A DNA stretch of 64,000 bases from Fulvia fulva (GCF_020509005.1 NC_063015.1:1-64000); one strand, 5' to 3'. Positions 51,893 to 64,000 are shown, counted from the first letter of the stretch. Notes: generated by a model from the sequence alone, not told the origin. Program-made: numbers and translations.

Positions 51893-52012
51893 GAATATAC
51901 GAAAGGCACGAGTAGCGCGAGCAGGTTAATTTAGTAGAGGTAAATAAACGAGAGGTACGAGTAGGGTAATAAGACGATACGAGTAGGGTAATAAGACAAT
52001 ACGAGTAGGTTT
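51893..52012. repeat. Tandem repeats of X2, inverted copies of the X1 family
   Basis: Units of about 25 bases with TACGAGTAGGGTAATAAGAC repeat two to three times, preceded by longer units with AGGTAAATRAACGAGAGG. Another part of the array is at 51575-51650. Confidence 0.7.
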
Positions 52013-53461
52013 ATTACTATACCGGCGTATATTTACTTAAACCCGCGGGTACGTACCTAGACCTCGCGCCCGCTAACTAATTCGACTAGCGGCTTGGCGC
52101 CCGTATATAACTCTCGCGCCCTCCGCGCCTCCCTTAGATAGAATATCTATTCGACTTGTACCTTACCCGACTACGTACTTATACCTACTTATAACACTTC
52201 GAATAGATTATTACTAACGTATAGAGAGATAGAGAAGCTACATTCGGGAGATTATAGAGAAACCGCGATAGTATATAAGGAAGTACTAAGATTAGGTGTC
52301 GTACTTACTAAGTCGTACCTTAAAGTAGATTATAGCTAATATAGTAATAATAGCGAGACAGACCGGTACCGGCGTACTAGGCGTAAGTATAGAGAACACT
52401 AATAGACGCGTTTATCGCGCGTTCCTTAATAGATCATCCTTCTTTACTCTACTATCCGATCTACCCGATAACGATAGCGCGAACCCGGCGACGTAGACTT
52501 AAGGACGTAAAGAGGATATCGTAAACAGGCTCCTCGACGAGAATAACTAGTACCGTAAGTAGTATAAGAAGGTATTCGACTAACTTAAGTCGATTAAGGA
52601 AGAGGAGGTCGAGATAGAGCTAAACTTAGCTAACCTATATAGGGCGGAGTTTATCGAGGATAAGATAGAAGATAAGGGTACTAAGGTACCGAGGAAGAGG
52701 AGGGTTACTATCGATAACTTCTAGGAAGCCTTCGACTCGTTAAACGGGTTGAATATAGACAAGTTCAAGAAGACGGTTAATAACTATCCCTAGTAGATCT
52801 ATAAGACCCTCTATAATATCGAGTCCGATTACCGACGTACGTATAAACTTAATACTACGCTCGATATAGCTAACCGTATTAACCTCTATAAGGCGTAAGA
52901 TACTAAGGACTAGATAGACCGACTCGAGGATATAATTAATACGGAATAGGCGACTAGACAGTCCCTAGAAGAGGAGGTTACGCGACTAAAGGAGGAGGTC
53001 GCTAAGCGCGATAATACTATCGTTATTGACCTAGACGAGCTTATAAGGGCTAAAGATATAAAGAAGGTGTATTGTACGTAGTATAAGGTAGCGGAGAGTA
53101 AGCTAGCAGAGACCGAGACTAAGCTCGTAGTAGCCGAGAAGCGTATTACTAAGCTTAAGAAGTAAGAGAAGGACCGTAGCCGGTCTAAGGAAAAGTAAGA
53201 CCTACTACCTTAGCGAACCGAGTCTAAAGAGTTACTAGAGCGTCGGTAGAATAGAGGCAAGCCTAATAAGAAGAAGTCGGACCCGGATTTATCGGACTTA
53301 TTAGACGACGAGGACGACGGTAATAAGGGCCGTAAGAATAGCCGTAAGGACGGTAGTCGTAAGGGTAAGAAGAATCGCCCGAGTACCGACTTAGTTAGTA
53401 ACCCTATCTCCGTATATACGACTTACGACGCCGATATAGCTACTAGTATTAAGTCCTCTAA

Positions 53462-53645
53462 TATAAGGGCGCGCGTACTATAGGGCCCGAACGAGATAGT
53501 TATTGTTCTACGAAGCTACGAAAGAGGAGCGCGAGGCGCGGCAAAGTTATAAAGCAAAGCTAAGCCGCGCTAACCTAATACGGAAGGTCCGCGGTTCAGC
53601 CGGGCCGACGTAGCTATAGTAAGGGGTTACGGGCTACCCGTAACA
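53462..53645 (-). repeat. 3' LTR of gypsy element B
   Basis: 184 bases in inverted orientation, ends TATAAGGG and CCCGTAACA; adjoining polypurine tract as C-rich GTACCCCCCCTCC on this strand. Confidence 0.93.
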
Positions 53646-53699
53646 GTACCCCCCCTCCTAAAACACGCCTTAGTCCTCTAAGCGTTATACACCTTATAA

Positions 53700-56600
53700 G
53701 GCTACTTGCCTATCGAGCTCTATAACCGCGCGAACGCCTAATTATCCTCTAGTGCCCTATTGTTATCCGATAATATCGTATTCGCTCTATTAAGACTATT
53801 CTCGACCGGCTTCCTTTAAGAAACATATTGCCTAGTTAGCTAGCTTGACCTAGACCTAAGTCTGTCTTCGGCTAGCACTCGCGTATAATCCTTATAACTA
53901 AAGTTAGGTATTATTATAGGCTCTATAGGCTCTACTCGAGTATCGAAGATATACGGAGCAGATTCTATTAGAGGTAAGGCTCGAGGCGACTTATTTATAA
54001 CGATGTCTTTCGGAATGACCCTGATCGTATTAAGCCCGAGCACCTTAGTAGCTAGTAGGGACTAGTTAGATAGAGCTACGAAGCCTATAGGCGTAGACAA
54101 CTCCGGCCGGTTATAGTGAAAGTCTATAATAGCGGCGGCTACGTAGTTAAGGATATCCTCTATAGGTTACTAGGTCTTACTATCCTCCTCGTTCTAATAT
54201 CTAGCCTATTTTACCTTATACTATATATCTACCTTACGCTTATACCCCTTCTTCACCTTGCCTACCCGCTTACGGGTATATATATTAAGTGTTAAGATGT
54301 AGTATCTCAAAGGGAGTCAACAATTAGGAAGTGATCTAGTAGCCTAAGGCATCTATAATGACTCAGCTTGTAGGGAGATACCTTCTCTCCCCTTTAGCTT
54401 AGATAGACATCTAACACAATTAACATATTGGTTCCTAATATATTGCTATATGCTCGTGCTATTAGTCAGTTGAAGATTGATCTCTTACTCCACTCCGCTA
54501 CTATCCACCCGTACCTGTTTAACATTAAGGATCTTTTCCACCTCGTATATATACGTAGGTGCTACTACTATATCGGCTACTATATTAGCCTCGGTAGTAT
54601 TAGGTTCGATAGTTATCGGTAGTAGCGGCGCTAGATACTACCCTTTAAGTAGTAGGAAATCGGGGTAGTCGGCTCGTTATAGTAGTAAGGTATAAAAGTA
54701 GTTAGTAAGCCCTACTAGAGCGTCTAATAGTTTCAGTCGATAAGAGAGTCTAGCCGGCATAACTTCCGCAATCTAGTAAGGGCCGGTATATCTCCTATCT
54801 AGCTTCTTAGATAGTCGAGTCGTACGGATGTTCTTAGTACTAAGATATACCTAATCACCTACCTTATAGTCTAGAGGAATGCTTCGGTAGCGGTTTACTA
54901 CTTCTACTTAGAGAGCTTATAACATTCGTATATTCTCTTAAAGATGCTTATAAAGCTCGTAAATTCGACGTATAAAGGTTTCTACTAATCGCGTATCTAG
55001 TCGCTAGAGAGTAGTTAGTCCTCCCTCTATTCTAGCGTTTAGGTCAACTCGCTCTATAAACTTAGGGTTGTAGCCTAAGGTGGCGTAGAACGGCGACATA
55101 CTAGTAGTCTCGGACGGGTAATTATTAATCGCGAACTAAGCAAGGTATAGCTATTCTACCTAGTCATCCAATGCCTTATTAGTAAACATACGAAGATACT
55201 GTTCTATCGCCTAGTTAGTACGTTCTGACTATCTATTAGTTTCTAGGTAATACGAAGAACTTAGCTTACGATTTATACGGAGCATCTTATAGTGTTTCTT
55301 CTAGAAGGTAGTAACCTACTACTTGCTACGGTCTAATATAATAATGTTAGGAAACCCGCGCCGACAGAACATATGTTTAAGGAAAAGCCTTGCCGTATTC
55401 TATACTGTTATTACGCTAATAGGGATCAGCTCGACTTCCTTAGTAAGCCTATTAGTAACGGTTATAATGTTGTTATAGACTATACCGTTAAGAGTACTAT
55501 CTAGGAGTCCGATAACGAAGTAGACTACAATATGTTTCTAAGGCCGATCTAGAATAGGAAGTGGCTATAATAATCCTAGTGGCTAGGAGTATAGAGATTT
55601 TGTTATACGGTAGGTACGGTAATTCGCGGTATATCTACGTACGGATTTCGCTAATCTAGGCTAGTAGACTTCACGTGCTACGAGTTTATAAGTACGAGCT
55701 CGTCCTAGATAGCCTACTACTAGAGCGTCATAGTTTATCTTGATTATCCTAGTCTATAAGGCTTAGTCATTTAGTACCTATAAGCTCTAGCCGTCGTATT
55801 AATTTCGAATATATAGTAGGTCGCTATCTACTTTATAGTGTACTAGGTGAATCTTCGCTCTCTATAGTAGTATAGGAGTACGGTCTTTCTATAGGTCCTT
55901 GATCGCGGTCTTAAGCTCGTTATCGGTTACGTACGCCGTCGACATTCGATACTCGAGTTCGGCTTCCCGTTAACTTTTACGCGTCGCCGGTTATTTAGTA
56001 GGCGCATCTCGTTCTATAGGCATAAACTCTTTAGCTTTAGGGTCTAGCTATACTAGTTCCTCTTCTTCCGGCGTATCTTCTACTATTGCCTATAGTAAGG
56101 CGATCTTAAGGAATCGCTTAGGAGGTAGCAATGTCTAATGCTAATGCTAGTTCCGAGAGTCGTCTACCCCTTACGAAAGGTCCTAGCTACGTCTCGTCAG
56201 GCTGTCTAGCTTTATACCCTAAAGTCCTAGATAGTATATTATCTTAAAGTTGAACTGTAGCAAGAACTTAGCCTAACGCGCTTATCGCCGATTCAGCTAC
56301 TTTGTCTTTATAAAGTATTCTAGGTTCTTATAGTCGGTATAAATCTTGACTAGCTATAAGTCCTTATTATCTGCCTCGTAGGCGAGCTTGAGTCTCTATT
56401 CCTTAAAAGCCTTAATAATAGCTAATAGTTCCTTGTTATAGATTTTATAATTGTACTCCTATAGACTCAACTTCTTCGAGTAGAAGGCTATAGGATATAG
56501 CATACTATTCTCGTTATACTACGAAAGTACGCCGGCGTTTATAAAATCTAAAGAATCTGTCTCTACTACTGTTTCCCTAGCTAGTACGTAATGTACGAGT

Positions 56601-59600
56601 ATGCCGGCTTTACTAAACGTAGCTTTCAAATTGTTAAAGGCTCGTTAGCAATCTAGTGACTATTGAATCCTTCTGTTCTTATAATTACTTAGTCCGTCCG
56701 ACTTGGTCAGGTTTATAAGAGGAGTAGCTATACGCGAAAATGCTTCGATAAACCGCCTATAGAAGTTAGTAAATCTAAGGAAGGCCTAGACATCCTTTAG
56801 GTTCTTAGGAGCGTCCTATATCTAAATACATTCGAGTTTCTTAGGGTCTATCTCGATACCGTTAGGGGTTATAATTAGCCTAAGATACTTCACCTTCTAT
56901 TAGTAGAATTCGCTTTTGTCGATATCTACTATAAGTCCTATATCGCGCAGCTTAGTAAGAACCTTCCGCACGTGTTCAATATGCTCCTCTAAGGTGTTAC
57001 TAAAGATAAGTACGTTATCTAGGTAGGCCGACATAAAGTCGTCTAGGTGTTCTTATAAGACCTTATTAATATATAATTAGAACGATGCTGGTCCGTTATA
57101 TAAGCCGAATAGTAACACTAGACACTCGTAGATGCCGTATCGTGTCGTAAACGTCGTTAACTACTCGTGCCCTTTAGCTATCCGTAACTTATTAAAGGCT
57201 GCTATAATGTCTAGCTTCGTAAAGTACTTCTTGCCGTATATACGGTTAAGCGTCTCTTATATCAAGGGAATCGGATACCGGTTCTTAATAGTGATCGCAT
57301 TTAATCCTCTATAGTCGATATAAACACGTAGCCTACCTCTAGGCTTACGTACTACTAGTACTAGTGTAGGAGACTAGCTCGTCTTTTGCCCTACTTTCCG
57401 TACCTTCCCTTTAGATATTTACTCGTCTAGCTATTTCTTAACTGCCTCGTTCTCCTTCTTAGCTAGGCCGTAGGGCTTGCGGTATAGTAGCTCTTATAGA
57501 CTATTAGGCTTAATATAAATCTTATAATCTACGCCTAGTCGGTAAGGTAGGAGTCCTTTATAATCCTTAGCTAAGAAAGCGTCCGTAATATTATAGTACA
57601 TCGGCGGTAACTTCTCCTTCGGGCTATAACTAACGGTAGGCTAAAGACGATGTCGTATTCGAGGTCGGTGACGTAGTATAACATTTACTCGTAATAATCG
57701 CCGATAACTACGTCTATAAGGGCCGCGTATATAATCTACCGCGTAGTGGCCGTTCTATCTCCTAGTGTTAGTCGTCGGCTTTACGTTAAAGGGATTTGGG
57801 GTATTATATATTTACGTATAAATTTCTAGTTAAGAAAGAGAGAGGTAGAAGTAGAATCTATAAGGCCTCGAGCATTTCTATATTATATTATTACGGGTAA
57901 CACTATATAAGGGTGTATAGCTAGCTATTACTTATCTAGTACGTATACCGATATCTTAAGCTCCTTACTATAGTCTATTACCGTCTCTTATATTCCGTGT
58001 CTCTCGATCTTATACTCTTTCTATCCTAGGAAGTTCGGGTGACCGCTATCTACTACGCTTAGGTAGCGGTCGTACTATTTCCCTACTACGGATCGGCGGC
58101 TAGGGAACTAAGGTTTACGTTCGGATTCGGCGTAGTATTACGTAGACGCGGTAGGCGATAGTCGCTATCGTACCTATATATTAGGCATTTAGGGTTAGTC
58201 GATACGTAAGAACCTATACGGTAGCGGTAGTACTTACCCTACTTCTTAAGGTCTTCGCGCTACTTACGGTTAAGCGTAGGTAGGTTCTATAGATATATCG
58301 GTAGATCCTCCTTCTTCTTAGTACTAGCGTACTATAGTAGGCGCTATACTAAGGCACCTACTATACCGGTAGCGGTACTAGTAACTTCGTTACTATTATT
58401 CTAGTTATTCTAGCCGCTATTACCGTTCGAGTTACTATTACTACGGGAGCGCTCCTTCTACGGGTATAGTCGATCTGTCTCGTAGAAGCTCTCGTCTAGT
58501 ACGGTATACTCCTCGATAACGTCTTATATACTATCTAGGCGGCGGTCGACTTCGCGGTCGCCGAAGGTCTTAATAAAGTACTTACGGTTTAGTCGGTTAC
58601 GGAATAGTATAAGCTCGGTCTTATCGGTCTATAACATCTAGGCGCGTAACTTCGAGTAGCGGGTATAGAAGGCTATAAAGGTTTCGCCTTATTCTTGTTT
58701 ATAGGTAGCAATATTAACTATAGCCTTAGTTCCTTTATTACGTATACTATATTAGCGTGTTATCTAATCTAACAACTCTTCTCTAGTCTTAAACTCGTTA
58801 AAGGACTACTATCTAGGTATAGGGATCCTCGGCTTAATACTTTACTAAGGATTACCTTATATCTACCTATATATAAAGCGTAGACTATCTACCTTAGTAC
58901 GGAAGGTTACTATAGTTAGCTTTAGGAGAACACTACTATACTAGCTATCGAAATTAGGGTCGTTATCGTTCTTAAAGTACTTAGGGTTAGGCACACCCTT
59001 ACCGATCTCTATACCGCGAGTAAGGGTACGGTTAATAGTAAAGAGACGTTCTAGAAGGTCAACTAGTAGTGTCTAGGTACGGTTATTACGTGTTCTCGAG
59101 TCACGACTATTGTTATTAGGTCCTAGTCGCGGACAGTCGTTGTCCCGTCCTCGGCTATTATTACTACGGTCATCGTCGTCTCTATCGTTATTACTACTAC
59201 CGCTACCGCCACCTCTACTAGCAGCTTCGCGATACCTACGTAATAGCTACTCGAGTAAGATCTCGCGTAGGCGGGAACGAGAGAGTCGGCGGCCTAAGCG
59301 GCCCCTACCTCCGTTCTATATAGTGTCTCCTACCTTAAGCCGAGCCTTTAGGTTATCGACTTCTTATTATAGGGCCTAGTTCTTCGCCTTAGCATCTTGT
59401 GCCTTCTTCTTCTCCTTCTCGTAGATCTCGCTAAACTGCTTATATAGGTTATTAGCTTCCTTATATTTTTTCTCTAGCTCTTATAACTTACCTAGGTCGT
59501 AATCCTTCTTACTCTTAAGATCTACTACCATTTTCTATATAACAAGCTCTTCACTTCGTAGTATCTTATAGACGCGGTCGTATTTAGTATATAGCGTAGT

Positions 59601-60000
59601 GTACTAGGTGTTCTAGAGGTCGTTAGCTCGCTCTATTATATCGAGTTGTCTACTCTTAGTAATCGCCGTATTAACTACTTATAGTACGAAGTCGTAGGTA
59701 GTCTTCGGGTGTTAGGATATAAGGGTCGTAAGGTTGTCTAGGGTGACATTCTAGTATTCGGATACGAGAATATGTTCTACCTTATCGAGTAATAGATATA
59801 CCTCGTCTAGGTCGCCGCCTAGGTTCTCTTTAAGCTTAAACTCGAACAGTTCTATAAAGTCAATCTTACTACCTTCTTCTCGCTCGAAGGCCTTCTAGTA
59901 AGCTTTATTAATCTCTTATTATAGCGCGACACCGGTGTCTACTATAACCCGCCGGTTGTCGTCCTATGTCTAACTCTAAGGAAAAGAGGAGAAGTCGGGG
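53700..60000 (-). pseudogene. gag-pol remnant of gypsy element B
   Basis: Reading on the minus strand gives gag near 59900-58050, reverse transcriptase near 57480-56880, RNase H and integrase to about 54950, and the chromodomain split by the solo LTR (54290-54524). The reverse transcriptase catalytic box reads YLDN (57025-57014): the last Asp codon GAC is now AAC, a G-to-A change that abolishes catalysis. An 89-codon open stretch at 59110-59379 on the other strand is chance. Confidence 0.9.
54290..54524. repeat. Solo LTR (235 bases) nested in element B
   Basis: Flanked by TTAAG (54285-54289, 54525-54529), the complement of the CTTAA in element A, and at the matching chromodomain site. Sequence nearly identical to 35022-35256 inverted. 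Confidence 0.94.
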
Positions 60001-60318
60001 AAAAGAGATATACGCTACTTACTTTTGCCCTTAGGCTTAGGTAGCGGTAGTATACCGCCGTTTGCTATTTATAAAGTTATATTATCTAGGTTCGGGGGAG
60101 GCGTAACGGTGCCTATATCCTAACTATCTACGAGCGCGCGACTACCTACTAATAATGTCGCCGCGTTACGTTCTCTAGGTATCTACGCGCTATACGCCTT
60201 ACCGTGTTCTATATTCTAATACGACTCTACGCGTTCTCGAGTTCTACGGTTCTATCTATTCCTATTATTACGCGTCCCTTACCTAGATCCGCGATCTAGG
60301 TAGGGTAGTAGAACAAAC

Positions 60319-60502
60319 TATAAGGGCGCGCGTACTATAGGGTCCGAACGAGATAGTTATTGTTCTACGAAGCTACGAAAGAGGAGCGCGAGGCGCGGCG
60401 AAGTTATAAAGTAAAGCTAAGCCGCGCTAATCTAATACGGAAGGTCCGCGGTTTAGCCGGGCCGACGTAGCTATAGTAAGGGGTCACGGGCTACCCGTGA
60501 CA
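60319..60502 (-). repeat. 5' LTR of gypsy element B
   Basis: 184 bases; its outer end still reads CCCGTGACA, showing that the ancestral LTR began TGTCACGG before TG became TA in other copies. Confidence 0.93.
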
Positions 60503-61217
60503 TCTAACGAGCTAAAGGCCCCTACTAAGTTCGATCTAAAGAGCGACGATATTAAGTTCTAAGAGTAGTAGCGTACTACCGAAGCTAAGCTCTAAGCCTC
60601 TAAGTACCGTACTATAAAGGACTCCCTTTAGAACGTCTAGAGCTAGTTAAAGAACGGTATATAGACCTATATCGACTTAAAGATGCCTAGTCTTACTAAG
60701 TCTACGGAAGGTACGACTACTTAGTACGCTTCTATATATAAGATAATAGAAGATCTAGCCCGGCGCTACGGTACCCGTAATACCTATACTAATACTATAA
60801 CTAAGCTTAATAGTCTATAGTAGGGTAATAAAGAGAAGTTTAGTAACCTCTACCTATCCTTCTATAAGAACGCCGATATTATTAACCTTAATAACGGCGT
60901 AAAGGAAAAGAAACTTAAGAAGGACTTCCTACTCCGTAAGTCAAACTCGCGCTACGATAACCGTATTATAAACGAGGACATAGTTAATATAACCCTTAAG
61001 TAAGTCGTATCTACGCTATATAACTACGAGGACAAGTTCAAGGCGTTCGACCTTAAGTACGGTAAGACCGGTAATAGTAATAAGACCGAAGGTAATAAGA
61101 AGACTACTAAGGGTATCTACGATAGGAAGGATACGGCTTCGGGTAGTAGCGGTAACAACACTAACCCGAACGCTAAGACTAAGTAGGCTAATCGACCTTA
61201 GGCATTTTAGTATATCT

Positions 61218-61452
61218 TGTTAAGATATAGCATCTCAAAGGGAGTCAATAATCAGGAAGTAATCTAGTAGCCTAAGGCATCTACGATAACTTAGCTTATA
61301 GGGAGATACCTTCTCTCCCCTTTAGCTTAGATAGACATCTAACATAATCAACACATTAGTTCCTAATATATTACTATATACTCGTGCTATTAGTCAGTTG
61401 AAGATTGATCTCTTACTCCACTCCGCTACTATCTACCCGTACCTATTCAACA
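61218..61452. repeat. Solo LTR (235 bases) nested in element C
   Basis: TGTT...AACA with TATCT on both sides (61213-61217, 61453-61457). It lies between gag and the zinc-knuckle/protease part of element C. Confidence 0.93.
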
Positions 61453-61899
61453 TATCTAACCTTTAGATACTACTCGCGCCTAGTAATATATCAATTAGAA
61501 TTAGTGCTTAAAATACAAATAAGAAGGTTACCGCCGTATCGATACCGATTAGTACCCTCTTCGAGATGTCGCCCGCCGCCTATTTACGCTAGGCTATAAC
61601 CTAAATAATAACCGCCGTAATAGTAGTAATAGTAGTAACGCTAATAACACCGGCGGCGCGGGAAACGCCTAGTCTACTCCGTAAGCGAAATACGTAGTAG
61701 ACCGTACGAGTTAGAGTTACGAGAAAACGAGAAAAAGTATAAATATAAATATAGGCCTCCTAAGAGAGGCAAGGTTTTAAGTATATTAGTATACTCCCTA
61801 CTAGCTATAAACTACTCTATAGATAAACATAATCCGGTAATAGCTTCTTATCTAGTTATACTATATATAGTAAATAGAGAGATCCCTACTTAAACCCTT

Positions 61900-64000
61900 T
61901 ATAATAATAGTACTAACTCTACGTACTTTAATATCGACTTTACGTATAAGAACAACCTTAATATAATATAGCAACCTAATCCGTTAGGGCTGATATTAGT
62001 AGATAGCCGACCTACTAGTAACCTTATTACTTATAGAACAACGGTATAGATTTAGATCGGTAACTACGTAGAGACTAGGTCTAGCTACTACGTATTACTA
62101 GAATACGATATAGTCCTTAGCCGTCTCTAGTACGACGAGTATCAACCTACGTTCTACTATACGTTAGGAACTATAACCCTATTCTTACTATATTGTCGAC
62201 AGAACTACATACTCGGAACTAAACTAGTATACGTATAGTCTATTAACGACAAGGGTATTATACTAAGAGGCGTTCTTTAGACCGAGATACTAGTACTAGA
62301 GAGTTCGCGACCTTAAGCTCTATCTAATTACGTCAAACTCTACGTAGAGGATAAAGACGAACCTATAGTAGTATAGGAGACGTATAAGACGAAGGTAGTA
62401 ATACGACATGCCGTCGATACCTACGATAAACCGGAACCGTCTTATTACGTCCGCTAGCTACTACCCGCCGATAGGATCAAAACACTTAAGCGCCTAGCAC
62501 GTCGAACGAAGAAAGAACTAAAGGTCGAGACTAAGCCGGAGATCGATATCAAGCCTATTAATATAGAAGTACTTCGGCGTATAAGCCGGAGGAAGGGCTA
62601 TAAAGTATATATAATATAGATGTTTAACCCGAAAGAAAATCTTAATAAGTAAGTCGCGCGAGACCCGCTATCCGCGTATATACTAAAGGCTTTTAGTATA
62701 AGAGCGAAGCTAGTACTAGGAGGTAGCGCGGCGAAATTAGTAGATACTAATACTTAGAAAAATATAGATAGATAGGAGGAGCCCCGGGGTAACTATACCT
62801 AGCGGTAACTTAACGCCTCTACTATATTAGCTAACGACTATTAACGTTTTATAAACGGCAAGGACAAAGACTAGGATCCTATCCCTTTATTACTAGTAGA
62901 GTTTAGGGAAATGGCTAGGCTATTTAGCCGTAAGGAAGTAGATAAGGTCCTACCGCGACGGCCTAGCGTAGACTATAAGATTAAGCTAAAGAATAGTTAG
63001 ACACCGCTATTTCGAAGACTATACTCCTTTTCTATACGAGAGAACGAGGTGATTAAGAAGTAGATCAACGACCAACTTAAGAAAGGTTTTATTTAGAGAA
63101 GCGTATTACTAGTAGTAGTACCTATTCTAATAGTTAAAAAGCCGGGTAGAGGGCTACGAGTATACGTAGACTATAGAGCTCTAAACGCGCTTACGATGAA
63201 GAGTCGCTACCCGATTCTACTATTTTAAGAGACCTTAGATCGTACTACTAGCGCGCAATAGTTCACTAAGCTAGATATTATCGCTACGTTTAATCGAATC
63301 CGTATTATAGTAGAAGACGAGTAGAAAATGGCCTTTACTACTAGATATAGGTAGTTTAAGTACGTAGTTATACCTTTTAGACTATATAATACACTAGGAA
63401 CGTTTTAGTCATTTATAAACGATATACTAAGGGAGTTTCTAGATAACTTTATGTTATATTACCTTAATAACGTACTTGTCTTTAGTAAGACAAGAGAAGA
63501 GTATGTCTAATATGTCCTAAAGGTTCTACGAAAGCTAGATATAGCCGGGCTCTAGTTAGATATTAATAAATACGAGTTCATTAGACACGAGACTACTTAT
63601 CTAGGTGTTATCATCACAAATAAGGGCATTAAGATAGACCTAGCTAAGATTAAATACGTCAAGAATTAGCCTATACCCGCGAATTTTACCGACATCTTGT
63701 CGTTTATAGGGTTTACTCACTTCTACCGTAGGTTTATTAAGGATTTTAGTAAGATCTACTTGCCTATAACAAAGCTTACGAGGAAGAATGTCCTATAGGA
63801 CTAGTCTCTAGTATATTAATAGGCGTTCGAGGTATTAAAGCAAGCATTTATCGATACGTATACCTTAAAACACTTCTACCTAGGGCGAGAGACTATTCTA
63901 GAAACAGATGCCTTAGATTACGTAATAGTAGTAGTACTCTTATAACGTAACGAGCGAGGAGTATTATATCCTATTGCTTATATATATAAGAAGATAGATC
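61900..64000 (+). pseudogene. pol remnant of element C, truncated by the window end
   Basis: A protease-like region lies near 61970-62240, reverse transcriptase near 62900-63600 ([20 protein letters not shown]; then AFTTRYR-FKYVVIPFRLY). The catalytic box reads YLNN (63460-63471), both Asp codons changed to Asn by G-to-A. RNase H begins near 63860 (ETILETDALDYVIVVVL). Stops replace Gln and Trp codons. Confidence 0.88.

Larger units (their letters stand above)
53462..60502 (-). mobile_element. Ty3/gypsy retrotransposon B, same family as A, inverted, in element C gag
   Basis: LTRs of 184 bases at 53462-53645 and 60319-60502, target duplication TCTAA (53457-53461, 60503-60507). It matches element A throughout but lacks about 414 bases between protease and reverse transcriptase (A positions about 31498-31917; junction near 57630 in B) and lacks the 296-base solo LTR of A. 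It carries the 235-base solo LTR at the same site as A. The G-tract between chromodomain and LTR is intact (53646-53658). RIP-type stops are abundant. Confidence 0.95.
52560..61217 (+). pseudogene. gag remnant of element C, interrupted by element B
   Basis: The part before element B (to 53461) encodes Lys/Glu-rich coiled-coil-like sequence with many TAG/TAA. After B it resumes at 60508, and a capsid-like region near 60740-61060 (SIYKIIEDLARRYGTRNTYT, later KFSNLYLSFYKNADI) is typical of gypsy gag. The intervening 53462-60502 is not part of this gene. Confidence 0.7.
51319..64000. mobile_element. Element X2: second X terminus with nested gypsy elements, runs off the window
   Basis: The terminal repeat at 51319-51441 matches both ends of X1, with its tip facing the gene island. 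Inside follow the same type of hairpin (51459-51515) and inverted copies of the X tandem repeats (51575-51650, 51893-52012). A gypsy element of family C starts where the tandem repeats end. The other end of X2 is not in the window. Confidence 0.5.
52013..64000 (+). mobile_element. Ty3/gypsy retrotransposon C, RIP-mutated, hosting element B and a solo LTR
   Basis: A second gypsy family in plus orientation. Its gag is split by element B at TCTAA (53457-53461/60503-60507), and its reverse transcriptase is at about 62900-63600; the window ends in RNase H. Many TAG/TAA codons replace Gln and Trp codons. The left LTR must begin near 52013 but cannot be delimited because the right LTR lies beyond the window. 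Confidence 0.85.

Noticed and set aside
59110..59379. 89-codon Ser/Leu-rich plus-strand frame
   Set aside because: It is antisense to the gag region of gypsy element B and has low complexity.

Overview
The window is one chromosome end of a filamentous ascomycete (Pezizomycotina; a dothideomycete is my best guess, not proven). It opens with (CCCTAA)n telomere. Genes have 50-85 nt introns with GTATGT/GTGAGT donors and CTAAC/CTGAC branch sites. HET-domain and F-box-like genes occur, and the transposons carry the nonsense changes typical of repeat-induced point mutation (RIP): Gln and Trp codons turned into TAA/TAG.

Layout. 1-89 telomere; 578-25000 a gene-dense arm carrying housekeeping genes: a CYT-4/DSS1-type mitochondrial RNase, a Tim17-like membrane protein, a BTB-like protein, TIM50, an EDEM-type GH47 mannosidase with a PA domain, an unknown protein, a divergent protein kinase and RACK1/CPC-2. 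Two decayed HET genes lie between the BTB-like gene and TIM50. 25115-26817 is a frameshifted DAL5-like transporter. 27301-36817 is a terminal-inverted-repeat element (X1) with a RIP-mutated Ty3/gypsy element (A) inserted in it. 36818-51318 is a gene island that shows no heavy RIP: two F-box-like paralogs each with one stop codon, a HET gene broken by a truncated LINE and a MITE-like element, a coiled-coil protein, a Kap120/importin-11 karyopherin, an F-box-like protein and a zinc alcohol dehydrogenase. 51319-64000 is a second X terminus (X2) holding a second gypsy family (C), which in turn holds an inverted gypsy element (B) and solo LTRs.

How the parts relate. Several genes serve mitochondria (RNase, TIM50, Tim17-like) or the secretory pathway (EDEM). 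TIM50/EDEM, kinase/RACK1 and RNase/Tim17-like are divergent pairs sharing short promoters. All three HET loci are broken. The most notable non-coding find is a C/D-box snoRNA of the U24 type inside the second RACK1 intron, the same host gene as in budding yeast. In the transposon block, target-site duplications allow the insertion order to be read. Gypsy copies A and B share one solo LTR at the same internal site but have different target duplications, so an element already carrying that passenger was mobilised. I saw no tRNA, rRNA or CRISPR array. Exon coordinates were read by eye from splice motifs and frame continuity.
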